Assembly (NCBI GenBank): GCA_002723015.1
Contig: PBNG01000014.1
Coordinates: 60,298 to 79,329 of the forward strand
DNA from: Roseibacillus sp.
GTDB lineage: Bacteria > Verrucomicrobiota > Verrucomicrobiae > Verrucomicrobiales > Akkermansiaceae
Direction: 5' to 3'
Length of the DNA: 19,032 nt
The notes beneath the pieces are model-generated. The model was not told the origin of the DNA and ran no database searches. It saw nothing but the letters and a program-made list of their open reading frames with translations. The translations under genes were made by a program, and so were the position numbers. Below, piece after piece: positions 1 to 8,641 of the stretch (positions are counted from its first letter, which is position 1; each line of letters opens with the position of its first letter).

Positions 1-1366
1 ATTTCACGGAAAACTGGTTATGATCAATTCCGAGCAGATAAAGCATGGTGGCGTGAAGGTCACGCACATGAACAACGTCCTTCACTGAAGCGTAGCCAAG
101 TTCGTCGGTTTCACCGTAGGCAGTTCCGCCCTGGATCCCCCCACCAGCGAGCCACATGGAGAATCCTTTCATATGGTGGTCCCGTCCGGCTCCCCCCTTT
201 CCCTGGAACATGGGGGTCCTTCCGAATTCCCCACCCCAGACGATCAGGGTTTCCTCCAGCATTCCGCGCTGCTTCAGGTCCGTTAGCAGTGCCCAGGTTG
301 GTTTGTCGGTGAGTCCGCAGCATGTATTCATGTATTTCACCAGCCCTCCGTGGTGATCCCATCCCCGGTGATAGAGCTGGATGAAACGAACCCCCTTTTC
401 AGCAAGTCTGCGAGCCAGCAGGCAGTTAGACGCGAAAGATCCATCACCCGGTTTCGCACCATACATGTCAAGAATATGCTGAGGTTCGTCTGATACATCA
501 GTCAGCTCGGGGACACTCGCCTGCATACGGAAAGCCATTTCGTATGCCGCAATACGGGCTTTGATCTCCGGGTTATCGACCACCTCGTTGCGCCGGCTGT
601 CGAGTTGTTGGATTGACTGAACGAGGGCTTGCTGGTGCCCCTCCGTGATTCCGGCAGGGCGGGTGACATAATGGACGGGGTCCCCGGTGCTGTTGAATTC
701 GACTCCCTGATGGCGGCTCGGGAGAAAGCCTGTACCCCACTGCCGAGCGGCTATTGGCTGAGGGTTGCGCCCACCCACGCTCGTCATGACCACGAACCCG
801 GGAAGGTCCTCACTGTCGCTACCGAGACCATAGTTGATCCACGCCCCCATGGAGGGGCGGCCGCTGATGGCCGACCCGGTGTTCATGAAGGTATGGGCAG
901 GGTCATGATTGATCTGCTCGGTAAGCATGGATTTCACGACACAGATCTGGTCAGCCATCTTTCGATGGTAGGGAAGAAAATCGGAGATGAACTGTCCTTT
1001 TCCAAACTCCCGGAATTTCGTGAGGTGACCCTGGACCTTGAGATGCTGGCCCTGCAGCTGTGCGATGGGCTGACCCTTGGTGAAGGATTCGGGCATCGGC
1101 TTGCCGTTGAGTTCGTTCAGCTTCGGCTTGTAATCAAAGGTCTCCAAATGCGAGGGGCCTCCGGCCATGGTCAGGAAAATGACCCTTTTGATCTTGGCGT
1201 CATGGTGTGGTAGGCCCGCAATTCCATCGTAGGAGGTGTCAATCGTATTTCCGAGGGCATCACGACCGAGCAGGGAGAGAAGCGCTGCAGATCCCACGCC
1301 GAAACCTGCTGAACCCAAGAACGATCGGCGATTCACGTAGTTTCCAAGCCGTTCAGTGGTCGTCAT
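1..1366 (-). CDS. DUF1501 domain-containing protein, 3' end cut off by the window
   Basis: The ATG is at 1366-1364 and the frame stays open to base 1, giving 455 codons. The last visible residues are GIDHNQFSVK, a point reached about 20-25 residues before the end in relatives, so only a short C-terminal piece is missing. A twin-arginine signal (RRSFLGS, residues 13-19, then a hydrophobic stretch) predicts Tat export. Family motifs are present: AGGPSHLETFDYKP near the N-terminus, HRGWDHHGG, and GGEFGRTP followed by GRDHH. DUF1501 proteins belong to the sulfatase/alkaline-phosphatase-like fold, but their reaction is not established. The gene starts 28 bp after the PSD1 gene stop at 1395, so the two are very probably co-transcribed. 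It is clearly a paralogue of the 9882 gene: both carry MAFRMQ(A/S)SVPELTD and HRGWD(H/Q)HG. The family call is firm; the function is unknown. Confidence 0.93.
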   Translation of the reverse strand, partial: MTTTERLGNYVNRRSFLGSAGFGVGSAALLSLLGRDALGNTIDTSYDGIAGLPHHDAKIKRVIFLTMAGGPSHLETFDYKPKLNELNGKPMPESFTKGQPIAQLQGQHLKVQGHLTKFREFGKGQFISDFLPYHRKMADQICVVKSMLTEQINHDPAHTFMNTGSAISGRPSMGAWINYGLGSDSEDLPGFVVMTSVGGRNPQPIAARQWGTGFLPSRHQGVEFNSTGDPVHYVTRPAGITEGHQQALVQSIQQLDSRRNEVVDNPEIKARIAAYEMAFRMQASVPELTDVSDEPQHILDMYGAKPGDGSFASNCLLARRLAEKGVRFIQLYHRGWDHHGGLVKYMNTCCGLTDKPTWALLTDLKQRGMLEETLIVWGGEFGRTPMFQGKGGAGRDHHMKGFSMWLAGGGIQGGTAYGETDELGYASVKDVVHVRDLHATMLYLLGIDHNQFSVK

Positions 1367-1394
1367 AGGTCTGTGGGAAGAAAGGAGAAATTAC

Positions 1395-3752
1395 TCAGTT
1401 CCGGGTATAGGTTTCAGAAAGATTCAGGATTGCCCGGGCTGCGGTGGTCCACGCGGCATGCTGGACCATATCCAGATTCTCCTCGACCGGTGCCGCTCCT
1501 GTTGACAGCAGTTTCCTTGCTCCTGCGGGGTCGGACTGAAATTCCTCCCTCGCGAGCGAGACGAGCTTTTTCATGATCTGGCGTTCCTTTTCATCTGGGG
1601 TTCGAGAAAGGGCCTCGTGGTAGATAAACTCGAGACGAGCGTCGATGCTCGGGCCGGCCTCGGAAAGAACACGTGCAGCAAAAACCCGGGCAGCCTCAAC
1701 GAAAGATGGGTCATTGAGTAGAGTCATGGCGGCAATAGGGGTATTGGAGCGGGGGCGCTCCGCAGTGCATTCTTCCCGGGTTGGGGCATCGAAGGCGCGC
1801 AGCATGGGATGAAGAAACTGTCTTTGCCAATGGACGTAGACTCCACGGCGCCACTGTCGATCATCAGCGTGATGAGAATATTTTCGGCCCGGAAAATTGA
1901 GGTGCTTGTAGTATCCCAGTGGCTGATATGGCTTGGCACTTGCTCCACCGTAGCTTGTTCGGAGGAGTCCTGAGATTGCCAGCGCGTTGTCGCGGATGGT
2001 CTCGGCAGGAAGGCGATAGCGTGACTGCCTTGCGAGGAGTCGGTTGTAGGGGTCGCGTTCCCGCAGATCCGCCGTTTCGAGAGAGCTTTGCCTGTAAGCC
2101 CGGCTGCTTACGAGGAGTGCCATCATATGCTTGATGTCCCAACCGGACCTGTAGAACTCCATAGCGAGATTATCCAGCAACTCCGGATGGACCGGGGCCT
2201 CTCCCTGTCCGCCGAAGTCATCGAGACGCTTGGAAATCCCGGACCCGAATACGAGGTACCAGAGCCGGTTGACCATGACCCGGGCGGTCAGTCCCCCGGT
2301 CCCCGCCGCCGGGTCAGTCAGCCAGTTCGCGAGGTCAAGACGAGTCAGCCGGCCTCCCTTTGCGGGCTTTCCGGGTTTCCCGAGAAACGCTGGGAACGCG
2401 GGTTCTACTACCGGGCCGCTGTCGTCGAGCCAGTCTCCCCGGGGCAGGATGCGAATGACCCGTGGCTTGGTAGCAACTGTAATCATGGTCCTCCGTCGCT
2501 TTTTCTTAAGTGCTGCAAGTTCCACCTCGAGGGATTCCTGCTCCTGCTTGGAGGCAAAGGTCCCGGTATCCAGTTTGCTTTCGAGTTGCGCGAGGCGCAT
2601 ACGCTCCCGCTTTGAATGAACATCGATCTCAGGGGGACGTCTGGTTGGCAGGTCGTTCGTCCCGACCCGGAAATGCTGGGCTTCATCGATATCCGCAAAA
2701 AAAGCTCCCAGCGCGTAAAAGTCACGGGCGGTGTATGGATCGTATTTGTGGTCGTGGCATTGCGCACAGCCTACGGTTGCTCCCATCCAGACATTGGAGA
2801 GATTGCGTACGCGGTCCGCGAAGTAGATGGCAAGATATTCCTTGGTCTGCACGCCGCCCTCGTGGGAGGTCTGGAGAAGCCGGTTGTAACCGGTTGCGAT
2901 TTTCTGGTCGATGGTTGGGGAGTCGAGTAGATCTCCCGCCAGTTGCTCGCGTGTGAATTGATCGAAGGGAAGATTCTCGTTGAAGGCATCAATCACGTAG
3001 TCACGGTAGGGAGAAATACTATGGTCCTGGTCTCCATGATATCCGCATGTGTCGGCGTAGCGAACGAGGTCGAGCCAGTACATCGCCATGCGCTCACCGA
3101 AATGAGGAGAGGACAGAAGAGCCCTGATGCTCTTCTCCAGACAGGCAGACGGATCTTCCTTCCATTCTTTCAGGAAGCGTCCGACTTCCTTCGGGGAGGG
3201 AGGAAGACCGATGAGGTCAAAGTGAAGGCGTCGCACGAGGGTGACTGGATCGGTGTCCGGGGAAGGCTTCAGACCCTCCTGGTGGAGCCGGTCCAGAATG
3301 AAGTTGTCGATCCAGTTTGCAGGCCACCCCGTAATCCGGGCCGGAGGAACAGGATACTCCTCCGGGGGCTGATAGGACCATGGCTCGGCGTAGGCACCCC
3401 CTTGCGCGATCCATTGTCGTAGCAGTTCCTGCTGCCCGGGGCTGAGTTCCTTGTGCGACTCTGGCGGAGGCATGATCTCGTCCGGGTCCGGGCTGAAAAT
3501 ACGGTGAATGATCTCACTCTCGTCCGGTTTTCCGGGCACGAGGGCATCGCCGATGTCGCCACCCTTGAGGGCTCCTTCGGCAGTATCAAGCCTCAGCTTG
3601 CCCTTGCGGTCGTGCTCGTCGGGTCCGTGACAGGCGAAACAGTGGTCCGAGAGAATCGGCCGGATATCCCGATTGAAATCGACCTCAGCAAAAAGCCCAC
3701 CTGTCCCCAGGACAACGGTGACCAGTTGGAGGACCGGTGGGCTACGGAACAT
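1395..3752 (-). CDS. PSD1 / planctomycete cytochrome c domain protein (DUF1549-DUF1553), 785 aa
   Basis: Likely an exported haem-binding protein of unknown reaction. A Sec-type signal covers residues 1-22. A cytochrome-c-like domain follows, with CFACH at 38-42 and the candidate distal ligand in MPPPESHKEL at 94-103. A DUF1549 (PSCyt2) region at about 145-350 ends in a second CxxCH, CAQCHDHKYDP, at 329-339. A short charged, coiled-coil-like segment lies at about 380-420. The DUF1553 (PSD1) domain at about 465-760 includes LDLANWLTD, ARVMVNRLWY and the RSNTP motif. Length and domain order are typical for the family. The ATG at 3752 has AAAAAGG directly before it and no well-spaced Shine-Dalgarno. 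Its partner is the DUF1501 gene 28 bp downstream. The WD40 gene stop lies 55 bp upstream with no evident terminator, so the units may be read together. Haem attachment is inferred from the motif only. Confidence 0.95.
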   Translation of the reverse strand: MFRSPPVLQLVTVVLGTGGLFAEVDFNRDIRPILSDHCFACHGPDEHDRKGKLRLDTAEGALKGGDIGDALVPGKPDESEIIHRIFSPDPDEIMPPPESHKELSPGQQELLRQWIAQGGAYAEPWSYQPPEEYPVPPARITGWPANWIDNFILDRLHQEGLKPSPDTDPVTLVRRLHFDLIGLPPSPKEVGRFLKEWKEDPSACLEKSIRALLSSPHFGERMAMYWLDLVRYADTCGYHGDQDHSISPYRDYVIDAFNENLPFDQFTREQLAGDLLDSPTIDQKIATGYNRLLQTSHEGGVQTKEYLAIYFADRVRNLSNVWMGATVGCAQCHDHKYDPYTARDFYALGAFFADIDEAQHFRVGTNDLPTRRPPEIDVHSKRERMRLAQLESKLDTGTFASKQEQESLEVELAALKKKRRRTMITVATKPRVIRILPRGDWLDDSGPVVEPAFPAFLGKPGKPAKGGRLTRLDLANWLTDPAAGTGGLTARVMVNRLWYLVFGSGISKRLDDFGGQGEAPVHPELLDNLAMEFYRSGWDIKHMMALLVSSRAYRQSSLETADLRERDPYNRLLARQSRYRLPAETIRDNALAISGLLRTSYGGASAKPYQPLGYYKHLNFPGRKYSHHADDRQWRRGVYVHWQRQFLHPMLRAFDAPTREECTAERPRSNTPIAAMTLLNDPSFVEAARVFAARVLSEAGPSIDARLEFIYHEALSRTPDEKERQIMKKLVSLAREEFQSDPAGARKLLSTGAAPVEENLDMVQHAAWTTAARAILNLSETYTRN

Positions 3753-3807
3753 CCTTTTTAGCTTAGCTCCCTGTCAGCACGATGCAATGGAGGACTGATG
3801 AAACAAG

Positions 3808-4881
3808 TCAGCTTACCTTGACCTTGAGGACCTTGACCTTCCCCCAGTCGGACTTCTCGATATCCTTAAGCTCCTTGGGCTGTCCCGAGCTTCCTCCGAG
3901 ATAAAGCTGACTCCCATCTTCGTTCCAGACAGCCTTGCTTACTCGCATCTTCGTGTCAGTCGCACCAAGCAGTGACCCGGTGACAAGGTCGAAGATCGCG
4001 GTGTTCCATTGACCCTTGAATAACCTTCCAGCCATCGCGAAGATTTTTCCTCCGGGGTGAATTGCGATGGTCTCCATCAGGCCCTGTCCAATCTCACTGT
4101 CATTAGCACTGCCAGTTCGGGCCACTGCTCCATCTTGCCATTTCCAGCGTTCCCATAATTGCTTTCCGTTTCCAGCCGCGGGATCACGGGTACTGCCCAT
4201 GCCGGCCAGAAGTAACTCGGAATCATCCGGTGAAAACGCGAGTGAGAAAATGCCGCCGGTAAAGTAGTGGCCCTTGATGATGCCCCACCCGGTGAAATTA
4301 TCCGTTTCTATGCGGGCAACCTCCTTGTTGGTCTCGAGGCTCCAGATTCGAACTTCGCCCATGAGGTTCCCTGCCGCGAGGAATTTTCCGTCATTACTGA
4401 ATGCCACGGACTCGACCGGGGGCACATGAGCGAAGTGGTGAGCCTCCCGGCCGGTATTCACCTCGTAAACCCGGATCGATGGTTCCTTTTCCGGGGCGGG
4501 CTCGTATTTGTAACCACCGCAGAGATATTGACCTGTGGAGGAGGCAACGAACTTGCCGTCCGGGGAAATGGCGCTCTGCCAAGACCAGAAGTCGTGGGCC
4601 TTGATTTCACGAGTCGTCTTTTTCGTCTCCGGATTAATCCAAAGCAGGCGTCCGTCATAGCCTGCGGAAACCAGCTGTCGATTCGTTGGAGACCAGTTCA
4701 CTCCAGAGGCATAATTGTCGTGCAGGGCAAGCTTCTCAGGTTTACCCCAGCGAATCCGGGGCAGGGAATAGACTCCTCCGTCGAAGCATGCTGCGTAGAA
4801 GTTGTCGTTTTCCCCCCGCGTCAGGGAAAGGCAGTGCGTGGGCAGCTTGAAGGTGGAGCCCTTGGTGAATTCGATCTTCAC
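3808..4881 (-). CDS. WD40 repeat beta-propeller protein, 357 aa
   Basis: Several WD40-type blades are visible, for example SAISPDGKFVASS, SVAFSNDGKFLAAGN followed by VRIWSLETNKEVARI, and SLAFSPDDSELLLAG. These are the usual hydrophobic-SPDGK-hydrophobic strands plus a closing W/Y-D/S turn. About seven blades would fit the length. Such propellers are protein-interaction platforms; nothing suggests an enzyme. The start is GTG at 4881, and the GTGA overlap with the stop of the upstream DUF1501 gene (4878) supports it and suggests translational coupling. No signal peptide is visible at the N-terminus (MKIEFTKGSTFKLPTH), which is odd beside exported partners. WD40 proteins often accompany PSD1 and DUF1501 genes in planctomycetes and verrucomicrobia, where they are sometimes exported or fused. 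The partner and the cell compartment are unknown. Confidence 0.9.
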   Translation of the reverse strand: MKIEFTKGSTFKLPTHCLSLTRGENDNFYAACFDGGVYSLPRIRWGKPEKLALHDNYASGVNWSPTNRQLVSAGYDGRLLWINPETKKTTREIKAHDFWSWQSAISPDGKFVASSTGQYLCGGYKYEPAPEKEPSIRVYEVNTGREAHHFAHVPPVESVAFSNDGKFLAAGNLMGEVRIWSLETNKEVARIETDNFTGWGIIKGHYFTGGIFSLAFSPDDSELLLAGMGSTRDPAAGNGKQLWERWKWQDGAVARTGSANDSEIGQGLMETIAIHPGGKIFAMAGRLFKGQWNTAIFDLVTGSLLGATDTKMRVSKAVWNEDGSQLYLGGSSGQPKELKDIEKSDWGKVKVLKVKVS

Positions 4882-6194
4882 GCGAGGACCTCCCTGATTG
4901 GTTCTGCCTGATCTTCCACGTAGTGGAAATTGGGAAGGGTTGGGATCTTGAACTGCCCATGAGGATTGATCCCGAGTGCAGCAAAGATTGTTGCAAACAG
5001 GTTCTGCTCGTTGAAGGCCTCCCCTTTGACATCGAATCCGAGTTTGTCAGTCTCTCCCACCACTGCTCCTTGCGCGATTCCGCTTCCGAACATGGTCAGG
5101 CTCCACGCATTAGGGTAGTGGTCTCTGCCCCGTGCTGCATTGAGCCACGGGGTACGCCCGAATTCACCCATCGCGATCACCAGAGTATCCTCCAGCATTC
5201 CCCGGTCCTCAAGGTCCCGATGGAGCTGGTAGATGATATTGTCGAGGTCTGGAACCACCATCTGGTAAATCTCGTGGTTAAAGACATGGCAGTCCCAAGG
5301 CATTCCATTTGCAACCATGACGAAGGGTGCTCCCTCCTCTACGAGGTTACGGGCAAGGAGAGCATGCTGTCCGAAAGTGCCGGGTCCGTAGCGTTCCCGG
5401 TCTTCTTTCGGAAGACGCTCCAGGTCGAAGAGGTGGGCGCAGCTCATGAGGCCCTTGACCCGGTCGTAGACTGCGTTGTGCGACGATGCCGCTTCGCTCC
5501 GGGTATCGTTCTCAAACTTCTTGCTGAAAAAGTTTCTTAATTCTTCCCGGGCCTCATGGTCCCCAGTCGTGATGGAATCAAGTTTGTCGACGTTAGGGAT
5601 TCCGAATTGTCCGCCCGTTCGCACCGGAGAATACTGCGCTCCGAGCCATCCTGCCCAGTTCCCGGCCTTGAATCCCTTGAACTCATTGCCTTCAGGGCAG
5701 GGATCGAGGAGAATGAAATTCGGAATGGGGTTTTCCAGCTGGCCCAGTTGCTGCGACAGCAGGGAGCCAAGAGTTGGGCGAGTGAAGGGTGGCCTGGGCT
5801 GGTGCCCGCGCTGCAGAAGATTGATGGCCTGCGTATGTTCGCGGGCAGTCGTTTTCATGGAGCGAATGACAGCAGTCTTGTGAGCGATAGAGGCACACTT
5901 GGGCATGAGCTCACTAAAATGGATTCCGGGAATGGAAGTTGGGATAGACCCGAAAGGACCGCTGGTGGTGGTGCCCGGTTTGGGATCCCAGGTTTCGAAC
6001 TGGCTGGGACCACCACATAGCCAGAGGAGGATGCAACGTTTCTGCGTTTTTTTAGCTGTTTCGGCAAAAGCGGGATTGGAAAACAGCCCCGCCCAGCTGA
6101 GCGAGGAGATGGCACCAGCTGTCATACCTTCGAGAAACCGTCTCCGGTGGAGGCCGTGCTCTGGGTTACCGCAATCCTGTTCGGCTCGACTCAT
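4878..6194 (-). CDS. DUF1501 domain-containing protein, 438 aa
   Basis: A Tat-type signal (HRRRFLEGM, residues 16-24, followed by a hydrophobic run to about 45) predicts export in folded form. The N-terminal family motif is CGGPSQFETWDPKP at 60-73. The C-terminal metal-site-like signatures are GEFGRTP at 343-349 and GRDHYPN at 356-362. It is shorter than the other two DUF1501 genes here and lacks their HRGWD(H/Q)HG form, reading NGMPWDCH instead, so it is a different subfamily. The ATG at 6194 shares one base with the TGA of the upstream PSD1 gene (TGATGA), and its own stop overlaps the WD40 start. The three genes therefore form a tightly coupled unit. The fold is sulfatase/phosphatase-like by family knowledge; substrate and reaction are not known. 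Confidence 0.94.
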   Translation of the reverse strand: MSRAEQDCGNPEHGLHRRRFLEGMTAGAISSLSWAGLFSNPAFAETAKKTQKRCILLWLCGGPSQFETWDPKPGTTTSGPFGSIPTSIPGIHFSELMPKCASIAHKTAVIRSMKTTAREHTQAINLLQRGHQPRPPFTRPTLGSLLSQQLGQLENPIPNFILLDPCPEGNEFKGFKAGNWAGWLGAQYSPVRTGGQFGIPNVDKLDSITTGDHEAREELRNFFSKKFENDTRSEAASSHNAVYDRVKGLMSCAHLFDLERLPKEDRERYGPGTFGQHALLARNLVEEGAPFVMVANGMPWDCHVFNHEIYQMVVPDLDNIIYQLHRDLEDRGMLEDTLVIAMGEFGRTPWLNAARGRDHYPNAWSLTMFGSGIAQGAVVGETDKLGFDVKGEAFNEQNLFATIFAALGINPHGQFKIPTLPNFHYVEDQAEPIREVLA

Positions 6195-8173
6195 CAGTGA
6201 TTCATGCGGAATTCGGCGCTGTTGAAAAGAGCCCAGAGAATCTGTCGGATAGCGGAGGGTCGACGGTCTGCTCTTGCTTCGAGGTATGAAACGGTGTGGT
6301 CACGTTCCTCACGGTCGGGAAGCCTTCCGAGGGCAGCGAGGAAAAGTTCTTCGGTGATGACTTCGTTGTTTCCGATTTCATTCAAACGAACGGGAAGAGG
6401 AAGGTCCGACGAGTTCAGAATTTTTTCAACGACTTTCCCATTTGCCGCGAACATGGCCTGTTGGACGGAAGGTGAGAATGTTTCTGCGAAGATGTCCGGG
6501 TAGGTCTTTACGAAATCGGCCCGGTAGGTCGTTTCCCGGTCGACCGTTCCGTCCTCACGAGCCTCGCTTCCGAGAGCTACGAGGATCGATCGGTAGAGCG
6601 GCTCAGCCGGGAGCGGCTTGTCAATTCCCCGGGCAAAACTTTCCGGACCGGGAGGGAGGTCTGCGGGGTGATTGGTCGAGAGAGAATAGGCCCTGCTGTT
6701 CAAGATAGCCCGGCATGTGCGGCGAACATCGAATCCGTTTTCGGCGAAGTCCCTGGCCAGCCATGTCAGTAATCTCGGGTGGCTGGGCGGATGGGCGGAG
6801 TTCATCTTGTCCACAGGATGAACAATTCCACGCCCCATCAGGAGGGACCAGAGACGATTGACGAGGGCTCTTGAGAAGGCTGGATTGTCATCGAGGGCGA
6901 GGCGGGCAAGTTCGCTGCGGCGGGAGAATCTTGGCAGGGGAGCCTTATCCACCTTGGTCGTAAGTACCGGTTTCTCTCCACTTTTCTTAGGTTTGGGAGG
7001 ATCAATCCAATCTCCCGGAGGACTCACAATGTAGTTTTTTATGTCGTCCTTATCCTGCCGGCCCTCTGGTTCCACCACGGTTTGACCGGTCAGGAATACC
7101 AACTCACTCTCGCTGCTCTCCCCCTCGAGGTTGGCATACTTGTTATAGCCCCCCGCGGCGCGCTCTCCGAGTCCCGGCCCGTTGCCGGTATGGACGTTAC
7201 GGGTACGGTCAAAGAAGGCGACCAGTCCCCAGTAATGTTTCTGCTCAATTTCCGGAGCGACTGGATGGTCATGACACTGGGCGCATTCAAGCTGCGTGCC
7301 GAAGAGCGCGGTTGCAGTCGTGGTTGCCATCTTCCCGGCGTCGTTATCCTGTTCATACAGGAACCATGAAGCGCCCCGCTCTTCAGGCCTTTCGGGACGA
7401 GCTACAATAAAATCGTGCCCCACCTTGTTCCATGGCCGGTTGGTTTCGAAGACCCAGCGCAGGTAGGGCAGGAAGTGCTTTTCCCTGTCGGCCCGTTTTT
7501 TCCCCTTAGAGCCGGATCGGCCAAGCAGAGCTGCATTGAATATTTCAGCGAAATGCCGTGCGTGAGCCTTACGGCCGAGTAAATCGTCAACGAGGGCCGA
7601 CTGTCGGTCAGGACGTGTATCAGCCAGAAAACGAGCGCGCTCCTCCGCGGTGGGGATTCTTCCCAGCAGGTCGAGTGTGATTCTGCGGAGGAAGGCGCCA
7701 TCGTCAATTGAGGGAGCAGGGGTAATATTCCTTTCGTCCCACCACTCCCTGAGGAGAAAATCAATCGTCTGCTCCGGCCGGAGATCAGGGGGCAGGGTTG
7801 CAGCTATTTTCTCCGGGGTGGGTCCATTATCGGTCTCTTCCGGGGAGCGAAAGTGGATTACCCATTCCTCGAATTGCGAAATTTCCGTGCCGCCGAGCTG
7901 ACTTTTTGGGGGCATGTGGGGATCGGCCCCGGGGCGAAGTTGAGTAACCAGTCGGCTCTTTTCCGGATGTCCGGGGACGAAAACCGGGCCACTGTCACCT
8001 CCTTCAAGGAGGCCTTTGAGAGAGCGGAGGTCAAGGCCGCCTCGTTGCTTCGCCCCTCCATGGCACTTGATACAGTGCTCTTTCAGAAGTGGCGCAAGCT
8101 TATCAAACTGTCCTGCCTGACCTGCCACTGGCAGGAAGGCGAGGATCAGGAAATGAATTGCTTGGATTTTCAA
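6194..8173 (-). CDS. Short-type PSD1 / DUF1549-DUF1553 cytochrome-like protein, 659 aa
   Basis: A signal peptide is visible at residues 1-21. A compact cytochrome-like domain follows, with CIKCH at 34-38 and a candidate methionine ligand in PHMPPKSQL at about 85-93. DUF1549 runs to about residue 320 with CAQCHDHPV at 297-305. DUF1553 follows, with RALVNRLWSLLMGRGIVHP and RAILNSRAYSLS, and the protein ends in LWALFNSAEFRMNH. It is shorter than the other two PSD1 proteins in the window, and its first domain starts FDKLAPLLKEH instead of DF-RDIRPIL, marking another subfamily. The start is TTG at 8173. The only other in-frame choices before the upstream TGA are rare codons such as CTG or ATT, and the signal peptide begins well at this TTG. 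No Shine-Dalgarno is seen. It heads the PSD1-DUF1501-WD40 unit. Redox function is inferred from the CxxCH motifs. Confidence 0.93.
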   Translation of the reverse strand: MKIQAIHFLILAFLPVAGQAGQFDKLAPLLKEHCIKCHGGAKQRGGLDLRSLKGLLEGGDSGPVFVPGHPEKSRLVTQLRPGADPHMPPKSQLGGTEISQFEEWVIHFRSPEETDNGPTPEKIAATLPPDLRPEQTIDFLLREWWDERNITPAPSIDDGAFLRRITLDLLGRIPTAEERARFLADTRPDRQSALVDDLLGRKAHARHFAEIFNAALLGRSGSKGKKRADREKHFLPYLRWVFETNRPWNKVGHDFIVARPERPEERGASWFLYEQDNDAGKMATTTATALFGTQLECAQCHDHPVAPEIEQKHYWGLVAFFDRTRNVHTGNGPGLGERAAGGYNKYANLEGESSESELVFLTGQTVVEPEGRQDKDDIKNYIVSPPGDWIDPPKPKKSGEKPVLTTKVDKAPLPRFSRRSELARLALDDNPAFSRALVNRLWSLLMGRGIVHPVDKMNSAHPPSHPRLLTWLARDFAENGFDVRRTCRAILNSRAYSLSTNHPADLPPGPESFARGIDKPLPAEPLYRSILVALGSEAREDGTVDRETTYRADFVKTYPDIFAETFSPSVQQAMFAANGKVVEKILNSSDLPLPVRLNEIGNNEVITEELFLAALGRLPDREERDHTVSYLEARADRRPSAIRQILWALFNSAEFRMNH

Positions 8174-8419
8174 GTTATCAGGAGGATAGCGGACCAGCTG
8201 AATGGCGCAATCGGGGAAATATCCCGGGTATCAGGCTTCTGGAGGGTTCCTACGTCGCGACACGTCGTAGGAGGGTTTATTCTCGATTGGACTCCGAGGA
8301 GTGCCCGAGAGCCAGGTGCTTGATGTATGTTATGTGTGAGAGGGTTTCACGTATCTTGCAGGGTAAGTTCTGGAGGAACTGATACCGGTGGGACATCGCA
8401 CCTCAAAGCCGGAATGGCA
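8174..8419. other. Longest intergenic gap (246 bp) between two PSD1/DUF1501 units
   Basis: This stretch separates the frameshifted DUF1501 gene (stop at 8420-8422) from the TTG start at 8173. No convincing reading frame on either strand relates to known proteins. It holds one short hairpin with flanking direct repeats near 8241-8278. A near-perfect palindrome, TGGCAT-C-ATGCCA (8415-8427), overlaps the upstream stop codon. I see no clear -35/-10 pair for the minus strand and no T-tract terminator. It is the most plausible place for a separate promoter of the second unit. Confidence 0.5.
8241..8278. repeat. Hairpin CCTACG/CGTAGG flanked by GGAGGGTT direct repeats
   Basis: The inverted arms are CCTACG (8249-8254) and CGTAGG (8266-8271). 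Inside the loop is a second short stem, CGAC/GTCG. The element is bracketed by direct copies of GGAGGGTT at 8241-8248 and 8270-8277. There is no T-run on either side, so it is not a standard intrinsic terminator. It could be a small mobile-repeat remnant, a protein-binding site or chance. Confidence 0.4.
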
Positions 8420-8641
8420 TCATGCCACGATCGGCATCACAGGATCCACCGGTTCAACGCCGGTGAGACGTTGGTCAAGGCCTTGGTGTCGAACTGTAAA
8501 GCGGCTGTGATCGATGCCCATACAGTGGAGAATGGTAGCATTCAGCTCGTTGAGGTGCACAGGGTTTTCAGCAACATTATAACTGAAATCATCAGTTTCG
8601 CCGTAGGTCATTCCGGCCTTGATGCCCCCCCTGCCATCCAC
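8420..8641 (-). pseudogene. C-terminal fragment of the frameshifted DUF1501 gene
   Basis: In the -1 frame relative to the upstream part, this encodes the missing end of the DUF1501 protein. It includes [18 protein letters not shown], then [18 protein letters not shown] and a C-terminus ending VDPVMPIVA. The same block (GETDELGYASVKDVVHVRDL, then LLGIDHNQFSV) is present in the intact paralogue at 1-1366. The frame opens before the G7 run and stops at 8420. It has no start of its own except a chance GTG at 8641, so it is not an independent gene. Joined to 9882-8608 by a one-base correction, it gives a normal protein of about 487 residues. Confidence 0.88.

Noticed and set aside
629..1213. A 194-codon plus-strand frame opposite the left-edge DUF1501 gene
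   Set aside because: The minus frame carries continuous DUF1501 motifs from 1366 to base 1; the plus frame has none.
4267..4911. A 214-codon plus-strand frame opposite the WD40 gene
   Set aside because: Antisense shadow: it has no family motifs and the WD40 frame is clearly coding.
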